DNA from: an uncultured Ruminococcus sp.
GTDB taxonomy: Bacteria; Bacillota; Clostridia; Oscillospirales; Ruminococcaceae
Assembly: GCA_900550695.1 (NCBI GenBank)
Contig: URTF01000035.1
Span: forward strand, 1 to 21,278
Length of the DNA stretch: 21,278 bases
Direction of reading: 5' to 3'
The notes under the pieces are model-generated. The model searched no databases. It worked only from the letters and a program-made list of their open reading frames with translations, and was not told where the DNA came from. The position numbers and the translations under genes are program-made. How positions within the stretch are numbered: the first letter of the stretch is position 1; every line of letters begins with the position of its first letter. This document shows, in pieces, positions 1 to 7,156 of this stretch.

Positions 1-206
1 TCACCGCCCGAAAGCAGCCATATCTCCGCAAGACTTCCGCTGCAGAATGCGGCTTTCCGAGGTTCATCGACCGTGACCTCATAACCGAGGTCGTCCGTAA
101 AGGTATAGCCTGCGTTTTTCTGCGGCGTGTTTTTTCCGCAGCCGACCGCAAGCGTTATTACAAGCATAAGCAAAGCTATAAGAAATGCTGTTTTCTTCAG
201 TTTCAT
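1..206 (-). CDS. BtuF/TroA-type ABC transporter substrate-binding lipoprotein, N-terminal part
   Basis: The first 68 codons are visible and the gene runs off the left edge. The start is ATG at 206, preceded by GGGGGAA. The protein opens with a basic n-region and a hydrophobic core, then a lipobox-like AVGC with the lipidated Cys at residue 23. After that comes YTFTDDLGYEVTV and, after a gap, SGSLAEIWLLSGG, the usual opening of class III periplasmic binding proteins for cobalamin, haem or siderophores. An upstream cobalamin riboswitch on the same strand points to a corrinoid or cobalt ligand, which is inferred and not seen in the protein. It would sit on the outer face of the membrane and deliver ligand to an ABC permease that should lie beyond the edge. 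The family is fairly certain, the ligand less so. Confidence 0.8.
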   Translation of the reverse strand, partial: MKLKKTAFLIALLMLVITLAVGCGKNTPQKNAGYTFTDDLGYEVTVDEPRKAAFCSGSLAEIWLLSGG

Positions 207-210
207 AAAA

Positions 211-267
211 TTCCCCCAAAAACAAAAATCGGACAATATCCAAGCCGCAGCAGGGATAATGTCCGAT
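211..267 (-). terminator. Intrinsic terminator between cobalamin riboswitch and its gene
   Basis: On the minus strand a stem (arms 253-267 and 228-242, ATCGGACA-TATCC type, one internal mismatch) is followed by TTTTTGTTTTT and then directly by the GGGGGAA ribosome binding site. Placed between aptamer and start codon, it is the likely expression platform: formed when cobalamin is bound, it would end transcription before the gene. Confidence 0.75.
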
Positions 268-334
268 CGCTTTATTCTTTTACGTTTTTTATGATACGCC
301 GAAAAAGCCCTTTGAAATTTTATAAAAATCAAAA

Positions 335-375
335 AGGCAACACAAATAAGACCGTTTATACGGCCTGATTTTTTT
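335..375 (-). other. Second small hairpin in the riboswitch leader
   Basis: The minus strand reads GGCCGT-ATAA-ACGGTC followed by a T-rich but interrupted run. It may be a weak terminator or part of the expression platform. A stronger terminator lies further downstream, so its role is uncertain. Confidence 0.4.
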
Positions 376-429
376 CGCATATCATCGTTTACGTTCCGGA
401 GTTCCGCAGACTATAAACAACACCCTGAC

Positions 430-632
430 ACGGGAAAAATACAGGCAAGTATTCCGACTTATTGTCCGCCGAAAACGGCTCACATACGCCTTCCCAAGGG
501 AAAAATACCCTCAGTGACCGACTTTACGTCATGTATGCTTAAGCTATGCCAAAAGAACAGACATAGCTGACAAAATACGGCAACGGCCTTGCTCAGGATT
601 CGCACCTGATTCCTTGTTAGGCTATACAGGCT
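430..632 (-). promoter_or_regulatory. Cobalamin (B12) riboswitch aptamer
   Basis: On the minus strand the conserved blocks occur in order: GGTGCGAATCCTGAGCA at 606-590 and on to GCCGTTGCCGTA (to 576), GTCACTGAGG (518-509), CTTGGGAAGGCG near 500-488, and AAGTCGGAATACTTGCC ending near 444. These match the core of the cobalamin riboswitch, including the B12-box-like GCCACTG block and the 3' AGYCRGAAUACYUGCC block. It lies about 225 bases upstream of a BtuF-like gene, which fits control of corrinoid uptake. Outer boundaries are approximate because helix P1 was not folded by computation. Confidence 0.88.
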
Positions 633-738
633 TAATACTAAACACCATTTAAAATTTGGAAAAAATCAAGCTGACAATCTTGGATATATGTGATTTCAGC
701 GCAGATTTTTTCCTGTATTTTATTGGTGTTTAGTATTA
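633..738 (+). repeat. MITE-like palindromic repeat, copy 1
   Basis: This 106-bp element starts TAATACTAAACACC and ends with its exact complement GGTGTTTAGTATTA. The inner halves are also imperfectly complementary (GGAAAAAATC near 658-668 pairs with GATTTTTTCC near 704-714), so the whole unit can fold into one long hairpin. Its 102-bp core (635-736) has the same length as the copy at 9501-9602 and the same orientation. It has no coding capacity. It abuts the cobalamin aptamer and lies downstream of the likely promoter, so it would be transcribed in the leader. Confidence 0.85.
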
Positions 739-793
739 GTATAAAAAGCACTGCTTTTGCACCTATATTTCGACAAATATTCATATAGATATT

Positions 794-822
794 ATATTAT
801 CATTTATCTGCAGTATTGTCAA
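794..822 (-). promoter_or_regulatory. Probable sigma-A promoter for the cobalamin riboswitch transcript
   Basis: The minus strand carries TTGACA (822-817), a 17-base spacer and TAATAT (799-794). Transcription would start near 787 and run through the repeat, the riboswitch and the lipoprotein gene. Confidence 0.6.
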
Positions 823-902
823 TGATTATTTTATATTTATCTTTTGCTTATTTTTTAACTAAGAATGTACAAATGTCAAACAAATTTGAGCGCCCGACTT
901 TT

Positions 903-939
903 GTGCAGATTTCTTCCTGTATTATATTGATGTTTTGTA
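903..939 (+). repeat. Decayed 3' fragment of the MITE-like repeat
   Basis: This stretch matches the last part of copy 1 (from its GCGCAGATTTTTTCC block to GTTTAGTA) at about 32 of 37 positions without gaps. The left half is not recognisable. It is probably an old, eroded copy beside the amt terminator. Confidence 0.6.
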
Positions 940-940
940 C

Positions 941-984
941 ACAAAATCTCCCGACTTGAAACGATCAAGTTCCAAGTCGGGAGA
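941..984 (-). terminator. Intrinsic terminator after the amt-PII gene
   Basis: A 12-bp perfect stem (TCTCCCGACTTG with CAAGTCGGGAGA; arms 973-984 and 947-958) is followed on the minus strand by ATTTTGTG. It lies about 60 bases past the stop of the ammonium channel gene and closes the minus-strand run that begins at potA. Confidence 0.85.
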
Positions 985-1045
985 AAGCTTTGTATTTTAT
1001 ACTTCCATTGCGCAGCTGTCAACAATGCCCAATAAAGCCGGCATA

Positions 1046-2689
1046 TCAAAGTGCATCGGGGCCTTCCTCGTTTGTACGCACTCTGAGAACATCGTCTACG
1101 CTGTATACAAATATCTTTCCGTCGCCGATATTGCCTGTATTGAGAACTTCACGGGCGGTATCGAGGACAAGGCGGAGCGGTACTTCTGATATGACCACTT
1201 CGACCCTTATTTTAGGAATAAATGATACATTCGCTTCGCTTCCTCTGAAAAATTCAGCGGCGTGTCCTCTTTGTATTCCGCAGCCGAGAACGGGGCTTAC
1301 CGTGAAGCCCGAAATACCTATCTGATTGAGCGCATTTTTGAGCTCATCGAGCTTGTTTTCACGGGTTATGATAACTACGTTTCTCATCTTTCTGTCGGAA
1401 GTGTATTTATTTCTGTCTATCTTTTCAAGAACGTCCTTTTCATCGGTATCGATGCCCGTAAATTCGTATACGGAGGAAAGGCTGCCGCCGTTGACGATAC
1501 CGTGTTCGCTCCTGTCAAGACCTGCAATCTCAGCGTCCCTGTCAACTCTGAGTCTGATCGTATGCTTTATTATCCAGAATGCCGCAAAGGAGATGACTGC
1601 TGCCCAGACAGCAACCGTTACTGCGCCCGTGAACTGGATACCGAGCTGTGAAAATCCGCCGCCGCAGAAAAGTCCGTTTTCTCTGTGGAACAAACCTACC
1701 ATAAGTGTTCCGAGCAATCCGCAGGAACCGTGAACGGAAACTGCGCCGACAGGGTCATCGGTCTTGAGAACATGATCGATAAATTCGATCGAAGCGATAA
1801 CGAGCGCACCTGCCAGAATACCCGTAATGAGTGCGCCGGACGTACTCATACAGTCTGCACCCGCAGTAGAAGCCACAAGTCCGCCGACCGTTCCGTTGAT
1901 AGTCATGGAAATATCGGTCTTGCCATAACGTATCCTGCTGATAATGAGGACAGTTACGGCAGCTGCGGCTGCGCAGGTATTTGTATTGAGGAATATATTT
2001 GCAGCTTCGGCGAGCTTTTCATCGGAAGACAGAGAAAGCGTCGAAGTGCCGTTAAAGCCGAACCATGAGAACCAGAGTATCATTGCGCCCAATACGGAAA
2101 ATGTCAGGCTTTGACCGTACAAACCGTTTGAGCTTCCGTCGGAGTTGTATTTGCCTGCTCTTGCGCCGACCATTTTTGCTCCGACAAATGCTGCCGTGCC
2201 GCCGACGATATGAACGGCTGTGCCGCCTGCAAGATCATGGAAACCGAGCTGTGAGAGCCAGCCGCCGCCCCATATCCAGTGACCGCTTATAGGATAGATG
2301 AAAAGGCTCATTATAAGGCTGAATACGCAGTAAGCCGAAAAACGTGTTCTTCCTGCCATAGCGCCGCTGACTATCGTTGCCGATGTTGCGCAGAAAACTA
2401 TCTCGAAGATAACAAACGCTGCATGGGGAACTCCCTCAGCGCCGCCCGAATTCCTTGCAAAAAAGTCGATGCCGCCGATAAAGCCGTTTCCGTTCCCAAA
2501 CATAAAGCCAAAGCCTAAGATAAGAAACGCAACACTGCCTATTGCTGCGTCGCTGAGATTTTTAAGAGCAATATTTCCTGCATTCTTTGCTCTTGTAAAA
2601 CCCGTTTCAAGCATACAGAAGCCTGCCTGCATAAAGAATATCAGCGCACTTCCTATCAGTATCCACGCTGTATCCAATGGATTATACAT
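1046..2689 (-). CDS. amtB: Ammonium channel with C-terminal PII domain (Amt-PII fusion)
   Basis: This 547-residue protein joins an Amt/MEP/Rh channel (about 1-390) to a PII signalling domain (about 435-547) by a linker of roughly 40 residues. Channel marks are present: FDLAGG-type signature around 150-156 (HDLAGG here), pore twin histidines H160 and H320, and the Phe-gate region near 99. The PII part keeps the nucleotide-loop signature TGNIGDGKIFV (about 518-528) and RVRTNEEG. The T-loop reads RGHAAEFFRGSEANV, so the tyrosine used for uridylylation in enteric PII is replaced (Ala at about 486) and the earlier Tyr is Phe481. The channel would conduct ammonium into the cytoplasm, with gating by its own PII domain sensing ATP/ADP and 2-oxoglutarate (inferred from the family). 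No separate glnK is visible. A good AAAGGCGGG precedes the start. It follows the MATE gene by 50 bases. Confidence 0.93.
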   Translation of the reverse strand: MYNPLDTAWILIGSALIFFMQAGFCMLETGFTRAKNAGNIALKNLSDAAIGSVAFLILGFGFMFGNGNGFIGGIDFFARNSGGAEGVPHAAFVIFEIVFCATSATIVSGAMAGRTRFSAYCVFSLIMSLFIYPISGHWIWGGGWLSQLGFHDLAGGTAVHIVGGTAAFVGAKMVGARAGKYNSDGSSNGLYGQSLTFSVLGAMILWFSWFGFNGTSTLSLSSDEKLAEAANIFLNTNTCAAAAAVTVLIISRIRYGKTDISMTINGTVGGLVASTAGADCMSTSGALITGILAGALVIASIEFIDHVLKTDDPVGAVSVHGSCGLLGTLMVGLFHRENGLFCGGGFSQLGIQFTGAVTVAVWAAVISFAAFWIIKHTIRLRVDRDAEIAGLDRSEHGIVNGGSLSSVYEFTGIDTDEKDVLEKIDRNKYTSDRKMRNVVIITRENKLDELKNALNQIGISGFTVSPVLGCGIQRGHAAEFFRGSEANVSFIPKIRVEVVISEVPLRLVLDTAREVLNTGNIGDGKIFVYSVDDVLRVRTNEEGPDAL

Positions 2690-2708
2690 ATATGTCCCGC
2701 CTTTCAGT

Positions 2709-2731
2709 GCATAATGCTTTCTGCGTTATGC
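2709..2731 (-). other. Short hairpin between MATE and amt genes
   Basis: GCATAA and TTATGC arms (6 bp) enclose an 11-base loop, with no T-run after it. It may influence mRNA stability between the two genes; a terminator role is unlikely. Confidence 0.35.
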
Positions 2732-2739
2732 AGCTTTTG

Positions 2740-4152
2740 TTATAGTGATATTGTTTCCTCACTGCTATCCGCTTCGGAAGATGATCCGTTCGTAAGGTTC
2801 TGCATCCATTTTCCCGAACGGTAGTGATGCAGATTTATCGGCAGCTTATAACATTCAATGGCTATATAAGCACCGAAAATGACATAGCAAGGCATACCCA
2901 AAAAGTACATCGCAGCGGCAAATACAAGACCGATATACCATACGCTTCCCATATCCATGGATATTATGTATTTCGCATCGCCACCGCAGCGGAATATTCC
3001 CTCCATAAAGAGTATGTTCGTGCTGTAAATTATAAGATAAACCGCAAGTATTATCATGCATTTTGTAACGATGCCGCCTGCCTGAGTTCCGTAAATGCCG
3101 TAGATCTTCTGTATGGGAACAATGAGTGCAAGCACAGCCGCCGCAGAGCCAAGTCCGAAGAATTTGGCTATGAACATATACTCTGTACAGTAGCGTTTTA
3201 CAGCGTTGGTGTCGTTCCTGCCTATTGCCGCACCGACGATTATCGCTGCCGAACTTCCGAAGCCGATATTCACCGTCTGAGCCAATGACTGAACGGTGTC
3301 CATAATGCTCATTGCGCCCTGCTGAGTAGTTCCGAGCCTGCCGTAGATGATGAAGAACATCGCACCGCCAAGACTCCAGAGTACCTCGTTGCAGGTTATC
3401 GGCACAGCCTTTTTTACATACCGTGCAAACATTTCCTTATCGGAATGCATAAGCTCGCCGATATTTTTCAGAACGGGGTTTTTGGAAACGATAAGATAGA
3501 TGATGATCACACCGCCCTCAAAAAGACGTGTCAGCACAGTTCCTATCGCCGCTCCGACTATTCCGAGTGCGGGACAGCCGAAATGTCCGAAAATAAGAAC
3601 ATAGTTCGCTGCGACCGCAACTATAACGGACACTATCGTTGACGCAGTTACGACCATTACCTTGTTCATACTTCTCATAACGAATCCGAAGCAGGAAGCT
3701 ATTGATGCGAAAACAGGTATTGGTGCAGCCCATTTCATATATTGGACCGCAAGCTCCATTACCGCTTCGTCCTTTGTGAACAGCGAAAGCAGCGCACGGG
3801 GGTAAAGGATTATCACCGCTGAAACCGTTACTGCCACGGCAAGACCTATCCTCAGCATAATGCCAAGTATCTTTCTTATTCCCGAATAATCGTCCTTGCC
3901 GTAATACTGCGTCATAAAGATCGCACCCGAGCTCGATATGCCATAGCAGAAAAGCTGATAGATAAGAAATATCTTCGTGCAGGCTGTGACCGCCGCTATC
4001 GCTTCAAGTCCGAGATGACCTATCATAAGCTGATCGATAAATGTGATGCAGTTCGTAAGGACAAGCTGACAGATGAGCGGCAGCGACGTTTTCAGTATCC
4101 TGCGCCGAAATGTGCGGCGGTCGCAGCTCTCATTTTTTAACGTACATTCCAT
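2740..4152 (-). CDS. MATE-family multidrug/cation antiporter
   Basis: The 470-residue protein is almost entirely membrane-spanning, with about 12 hydrophobic segments and the N-terminal MATE pattern (LPLICQLVLTNCITFIDQLMIGHLG, split here as LPLICQLV then TFIDQLMIGHLG). The start used is ATG at 4152, eight bases after GGAAGGAG. A GTG three codons earlier overlaps that ribosome binding site and is unlikely. MATE proteins export cationic or amphiphilic compounds in exchange for Na+ or H+. The substrate cannot be read from the sequence. It lies 73 bases after potD and 50 bases before amt on the same strand, so it may belong to the pot operon and could export a polyamine-like or toxic cation, which is an inference from position only. 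Confidence 0.9.
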   Translation of the reverse strand: MECTLKNESCDRRTFRRRILKTSLPLICQLVLTNCITFIDQLMIGHLGLEAIAAVTACTKIFLIYQLFCYGISSSGAIFMTQYYGKDDYSGIRKILGIMLRIGLAVAVTVSAVIILYPRALLSLFTKDEAVMELAVQYMKWAAPIPVFASIASCFGFVMRSMNKVMVVTASTIVSVIVAVAANYVLIFGHFGCPALGIVGAAIGTVLTRLFEGGVIIIYLIVSKNPVLKNIGELMHSDKEMFARYVKKAVPITCNEVLWSLGGAMFFIIYGRLGTTQQGAMSIMDTVQSLAQTVNIGFGSSAAIIVGAAIGRNDTNAVKRYCTEYMFIAKFFGLGSAAAVLALIVPIQKIYGIYGTQAGGIVTKCMIILAVYLIIYSTNILFMEGIFRCGGDAKYIISMDMGSVWYIGLVFAAAMYFLGMPCYVIFGAYIAIECYKLPINLHHYRSGKWMQNLTNGSSSEADSSEETISL

Positions 4153-4179
4153 CGGAAACACTCCTTCCCTTCAGATTAT

Positions 4180-4211
4180 CGGAACGGACAAAGCTTGACC
4201 CGTCCGTTCCG
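4180..4211 (-). other. Strong hairpin between potD and the MATE gene
   Basis: Arms CGGAACGGAC and GTCCGTTCCG are perfect over 10 bp around a 12-base loop. On the minus strand the hairpin is followed by ATAATCTG, not a T-run. It is better read as a partial terminator or a 3' stabiliser of the pot mRNA than as a full stop. Confidence 0.55.
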
Positions 4212-4225
4212 TAAACTTTCGTTTT

Positions 4226-5326
4226 TTACTGCATAGATGCCTTCTGCTTGAATTCTGTCCAAAGAGTATCATACTTTGTCATTTCTTCGCCGAGGTTTTC
4301 AAGGAAGAGTCCCTTTTCTTCCTGTTCTGCAGGAGGAAAGATGATACTTGAATTCTTTTCATAATCGTCCAGTGTTTCACGGAACGAGATCGAAGCATTT
4401 CTTGTGCCCGGGTTATCTGCGTGGCTTGCTGCATAATACTCATCACTGAGCATACACTTGATAACAGCATAAGCCGCATCAATATCGGAGCAGGATGTCG
4501 GGATAACATAGCAGTCATTGTACATATGCATACCCTCGGAAGGATAGATGTATTCCCAGTTTTCAAGCTGCTTTGACATCTGGAACGCTTCATGAGACCA
4601 GCCTACAGCAATGGAACATTCGCCGTTGAGCATCGGAGTATACTGTGTAAAGCTGAGGAACGTCTTGATGTTCGGAAGAAGCTCTTCAAGCTTTGCCTCG
4701 GACTTTTCGAGCTGTGCTTCATCGGTGGAGTTGAAATCGCCGCCGGTAAGCACGTTGCCGATACCCATAAGGATACGCTGGTCATCGAGGATAACGATCT
4801 GACCCGCAAATTCAGGATCCCAGAGATCGGCATAGCTTGTGATCTCCTGCGTTACCTTATCTCTGTTTACCATGATTCCGACCTGACCGCCCGATGATGG
4901 GATACAATATTTGTTTCCCGGATCGTAAGCCTTGTCGAGAAAAGCAGGATCGGTATTTGCGAACTGATCCGCAAGGATATCATGGTCAAGCTCTGTCAGC
5001 ATACCCTGCGATGCCATTGTATTGATCATATAATCTCCCGATATTACAACATCATAATTGATGCCGCCGCTGAGAAGCTTTGCAAGCATTTCTTCAAGCA
5101 TTGTAAAGTTTGTGAAGTTTGCTGTGATGCCCGTCTGTTCCTTGATGATATTGATCTGCTCGTCTGTGCCGTTTCCCGACCAGGCAAGGATATTCACCGA
5201 CTCTGCCTTTGGCTTTTCAGTGCCGTCTGATGAACCGCCTGTGCTTTCATTGCCGCAGGCTGTAAGGATACCCGTACACATAAGGGCTGCGATAGCTGCT
5301 GCATAGATCCTGTTCTTCTTTTTCAT
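4226..5326 (-). CDS. potD: PotD-like polyamine ABC transporter substrate-binding lipoprotein
   Basis: A signal peptide with lipobox LTAC and Cys24 is followed by a Ser/Gly-rich tether and a class II periplasmic binding fold (366 residues). Typical PotD landmarks are NILAWSG near the start of the mature part (aromatic ligand contact), YDVVISGDYM, and the late block with MYNDCYVIP. In the last, an Asp aligns with the PotD Asp that contacts the amine, while the neighbouring Trp position appears to be Tyr. It would capture spermidine, putrescine or a similar cation and hand it to PotB/PotC. It is the last gene of a potABCD set and has a strong AAGGAGG. The exact ligand is open: the ureohydrolase operon sharing its promoter type makes a guanidino compound such as agmatine plausible. 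Confidence 0.9.
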   Translation of the reverse strand: MKKKNRIYAAAIAALMCTGILTACGNESTGGSSDGTEKPKAESVNILAWSGNGTDEQINIIKEQTGITANFTNFTMLEEMLAKLLSGGINYDVVISGDYMINTMASQGMLTELDHDILADQFANTDPAFLDKAYDPGNKYCIPSSGGQVGIMVNRDKVTQEITSYADLWDPEFAGQIVILDDQRILMGIGNVLTGGDFNSTDEAQLEKSEAKLEELLPNIKTFLSFTQYTPMLNGECSIAVGWSHEAFQMSKQLENWEYIYPSEGMHMYNDCYVIPTSCSDIDAAYAVIKCMLSDEYYAASHADNPGTRNASISFRETLDDYEKNSSIIFPPAEQEEKGLFLENLGEEMTKYDTLWTEFKQKASMQ

Positions 5327-5356
5327 AATAATTTCCTCCTTGTTATTTTTTACATA

Positions 5357-5372
5357 AAAGCCGCAGGGCTTT
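5357..5372 (-). other. Small hairpin between potC and potD
   Basis: AAAGCC and GGCTTT arms around a 4-base loop are followed on the minus strand by TATG. It is placed just before the potD ribosome binding site. It may set a different mRNA level for the binding protein relative to the permeases; this is a guess from position. Confidence 0.4.
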
Positions 5373-5379
5373 ATTGGTG

Positions 5380-6168
5380 TTACTGATCCCGTTCTTCTTT
5401 CCGTCCTATCAGCTGGGAAGCTACTCCCAAGGCAACGGAAACAACGATAAGTATTGTTGAAAGGGCATTGATATCAGGCTTTACGCCCTTTTTCAGGCAT
5501 GAATAAATGAACATTGAAAGTGTGTTTTTACCTGCTCCGGCAACGAAGAAGCTCGTAAGCACATCATCGAGGGATATGGTAAAGGTTATCAGCGCCGCAG
5601 AGATTATTCCGGGCATTATATTCGGAACGATGACTTTGAGTATCGTTTCAAATTCGCCGCAGCCAAGATCTCTTGCCGCTTCTTCAAGCGAACGGTCAAA
5701 GCCGTCCATCGCACCTTTGATAGTTGTGAACGCAAACGGCGTACAGAACGTGATATGGGCAATGATTATCGTCATTGTTCCAAGCTTTATCCCAAGGATA
5801 TTGTAAAGTGACAAAAGTGCAATGCCGAGAAGCAGCGGCGGAACTACCGCAGGCAGATACAAGATCGAATCGATTATCTTTTTGCCCTTGAAATCGTACT
5901 TGTAAAAGCCTATAACGCCGACTGTTGCAAGGACGATCGATATCACAGTCGCAGGAACGGATACCTCAAGGGTATTGAGCAGTGCATTGCGCACATCGTG
6001 CCTTGAAAAGAGCACCTTATACCATTCCGTTGAAAATCCGCCCCAGATAGAGCTTATTTCCGAGCTGTTAAAGGAATACGCTATCATTATAAGTATCGGT
6101 ATATAAAGGAATGCGAGCAGTCCAACGATATACACCGAAGCGAAAATGCCTTTTTTCTCTTTCCGCAT
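5380..6168 (-). CDS. potC: PotC-like polyamine ABC transporter permease
   Basis: The 262-residue protein has about six membrane helices and the EAA loop that docks on the ATPase (LEEAARDLGC, then IVPNIMPGI). This order and spacing are typical of PotC/YdcV permeases. The start chosen is ATG at 6168, eight bases after AAGGAAG. A GTG three codons upstream lies almost inside that ribosome binding site. It follows potB by 22 bases and precedes potD by 53. With PotB it forms the transmembrane channel. Confidence 0.92.
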   Translation of the reverse strand: MRKEKKGIFASVYIVGLLAFLYIPILIMIAYSFNSSEISSIWGGFSTEWYKVLFSRHDVRNALLNTLEVSVPATVISIVLATVGVIGFYKYDFKGKKIIDSILYLPAVVPPLLLGIALLSLYNILGIKLGTMTIIIAHITFCTPFAFTTIKGAMDGFDRSLEEAARDLGCGEFETILKVIVPNIMPGIISAALITFTISLDDVLTSFFVAGAGKNTLSMFIYSCLKKGVKPDINALSTILIVVSVALGVASQLIGRKEERDQ

Positions 6169-6190
6169 AATTTCCACTTCCTTTTATGTA

Positions 6191-7117
6191 TTACTTCTTT
6201 GACTTTGCTGCGTGTCCGCCCGATTCCGCAAGCCGATTTGCTTCGGAAACCAGAACAGCCGAAACTATCATCAGAATTACCGATATCGCCGAACCCAAAG
6301 GCCAGTTGTTCGAGGTCGAAAACTGATTCTGGATAACATTGCCTATATTTATGCTCTTGCCGCCGCCCATAAGGTCTGCGATGAAGAAGTTTGCCATTGC
6401 CGGTATGAAAACAAGTGCGATGCCGCCTGCAAGTCCGGGAAGACTTATCGGGAAGATGACCCTCCAGAAAAGCTGGAACGAGGAGCAGCCAAGATCTCTG
6501 CCTGCTTCAAGCACCGATCTGTCCATTTTCTGCAGATTGGAATACAGCGGAAGTATCATAAACGGGAGCGTTGTGAAGATCATTCCGAGATATACCGCAA
6601 AATCGGTATAGAGCATCTGTATTGGCTCTGAAATTATGCCGAGTCTGATAAGCATATTATTGATAAGTCCCGATGTTGACATAATATTCATCAGCGCATA
6701 AACTCTTAGCAGCGAGTTCGTCCATGACGGGATCATTATCAGCAGCATAAGCAGCGATTGCGTTTTTCTGCGAAGCTTTGATACGAAATATGCATACGGA
6801 TAAGCTATAAGAATAACGATGATCGTCACCTCAAATGCCATTTTAATGGATTTGAGCATTACCTGCATATATGTTCCCGTAAAAAATGTCCTATAATTGT
6901 CAAAAGTCAGGTCGTATTTTATCTGACCGAAGGCATTTCTCTGGCAAAAGCTGATAAACAGAATATATATCAGCGGAAACATAAAGAATGCCATATTCCA
7001 CAGGATCATCGGACCTATCGTTCCGCCCCTGCCCGTCATATCCCGTCGTTTGAGCAGCTTTCGCCTTTCTTCGGGAGAATAGCTCAAAAGCTCATTTTCC
7101 TTTTCGGGAGTTGTCAT
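6191..7117 (-). CDS. potB: PotB-like polyamine ABC transporter permease
   Basis: The 308-residue permease has a cytoplasmic charged N-terminus of about 35 residues, six predicted helices and an EAA loop (VLEAGRDLGC, then IFPISLPGL). The start is taken at ATG 7117, nine bases after GGAAAGG. An ATG three codons earlier touches that site directly and is less likely. It sits 39 bases after potA and 22 before potC, inside the potABCD run. Confidence 0.92.
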   Translation of the reverse strand: MTTPEKENELLSYSPEERRKLLKRRDMTGRGGTIGPMILWNMAFFMFPLIYILFISFCQRNAFGQIKYDLTFDNYRTFFTGTYMQVMLKSIKMAFEVTIIVILIAYPYAYFVSKLRRKTQSLLMLLIMIPSWTNSLLRVYALMNIMSTSGLINNMLIRLGIISEPIQMLYTDFAVYLGMIFTTLPFMILPLYSNLQKMDRSVLEAGRDLGCSSFQLFWRVIFPISLPGLAGGIALVFIPAMANFFIADLMGGGKSINIGNVIQNQFSTSNNWPLGSAISVILMIVSAVLVSEANRLAESGGHAAKSKK

Positions 7118-7156
7118 ATCTATCATCCTTTCCTGCGAAGGTTCTTGTACGAAGTA

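Noticed and set aside
440..632. Possible CRISPR or tRNA-like structure suggested by dense short hairpins
   Set aside because: The conserved blocks match a cobalamin riboswitch in order and spacing; there are no regular direct repeats and no tRNA T-loop.
853..879. A second TTGACA on the minus strand near 878 as another riboswitch promoter
   Set aside because: No acceptable -10 box occurs at 16-19 bases, unlike the site at 794-822.
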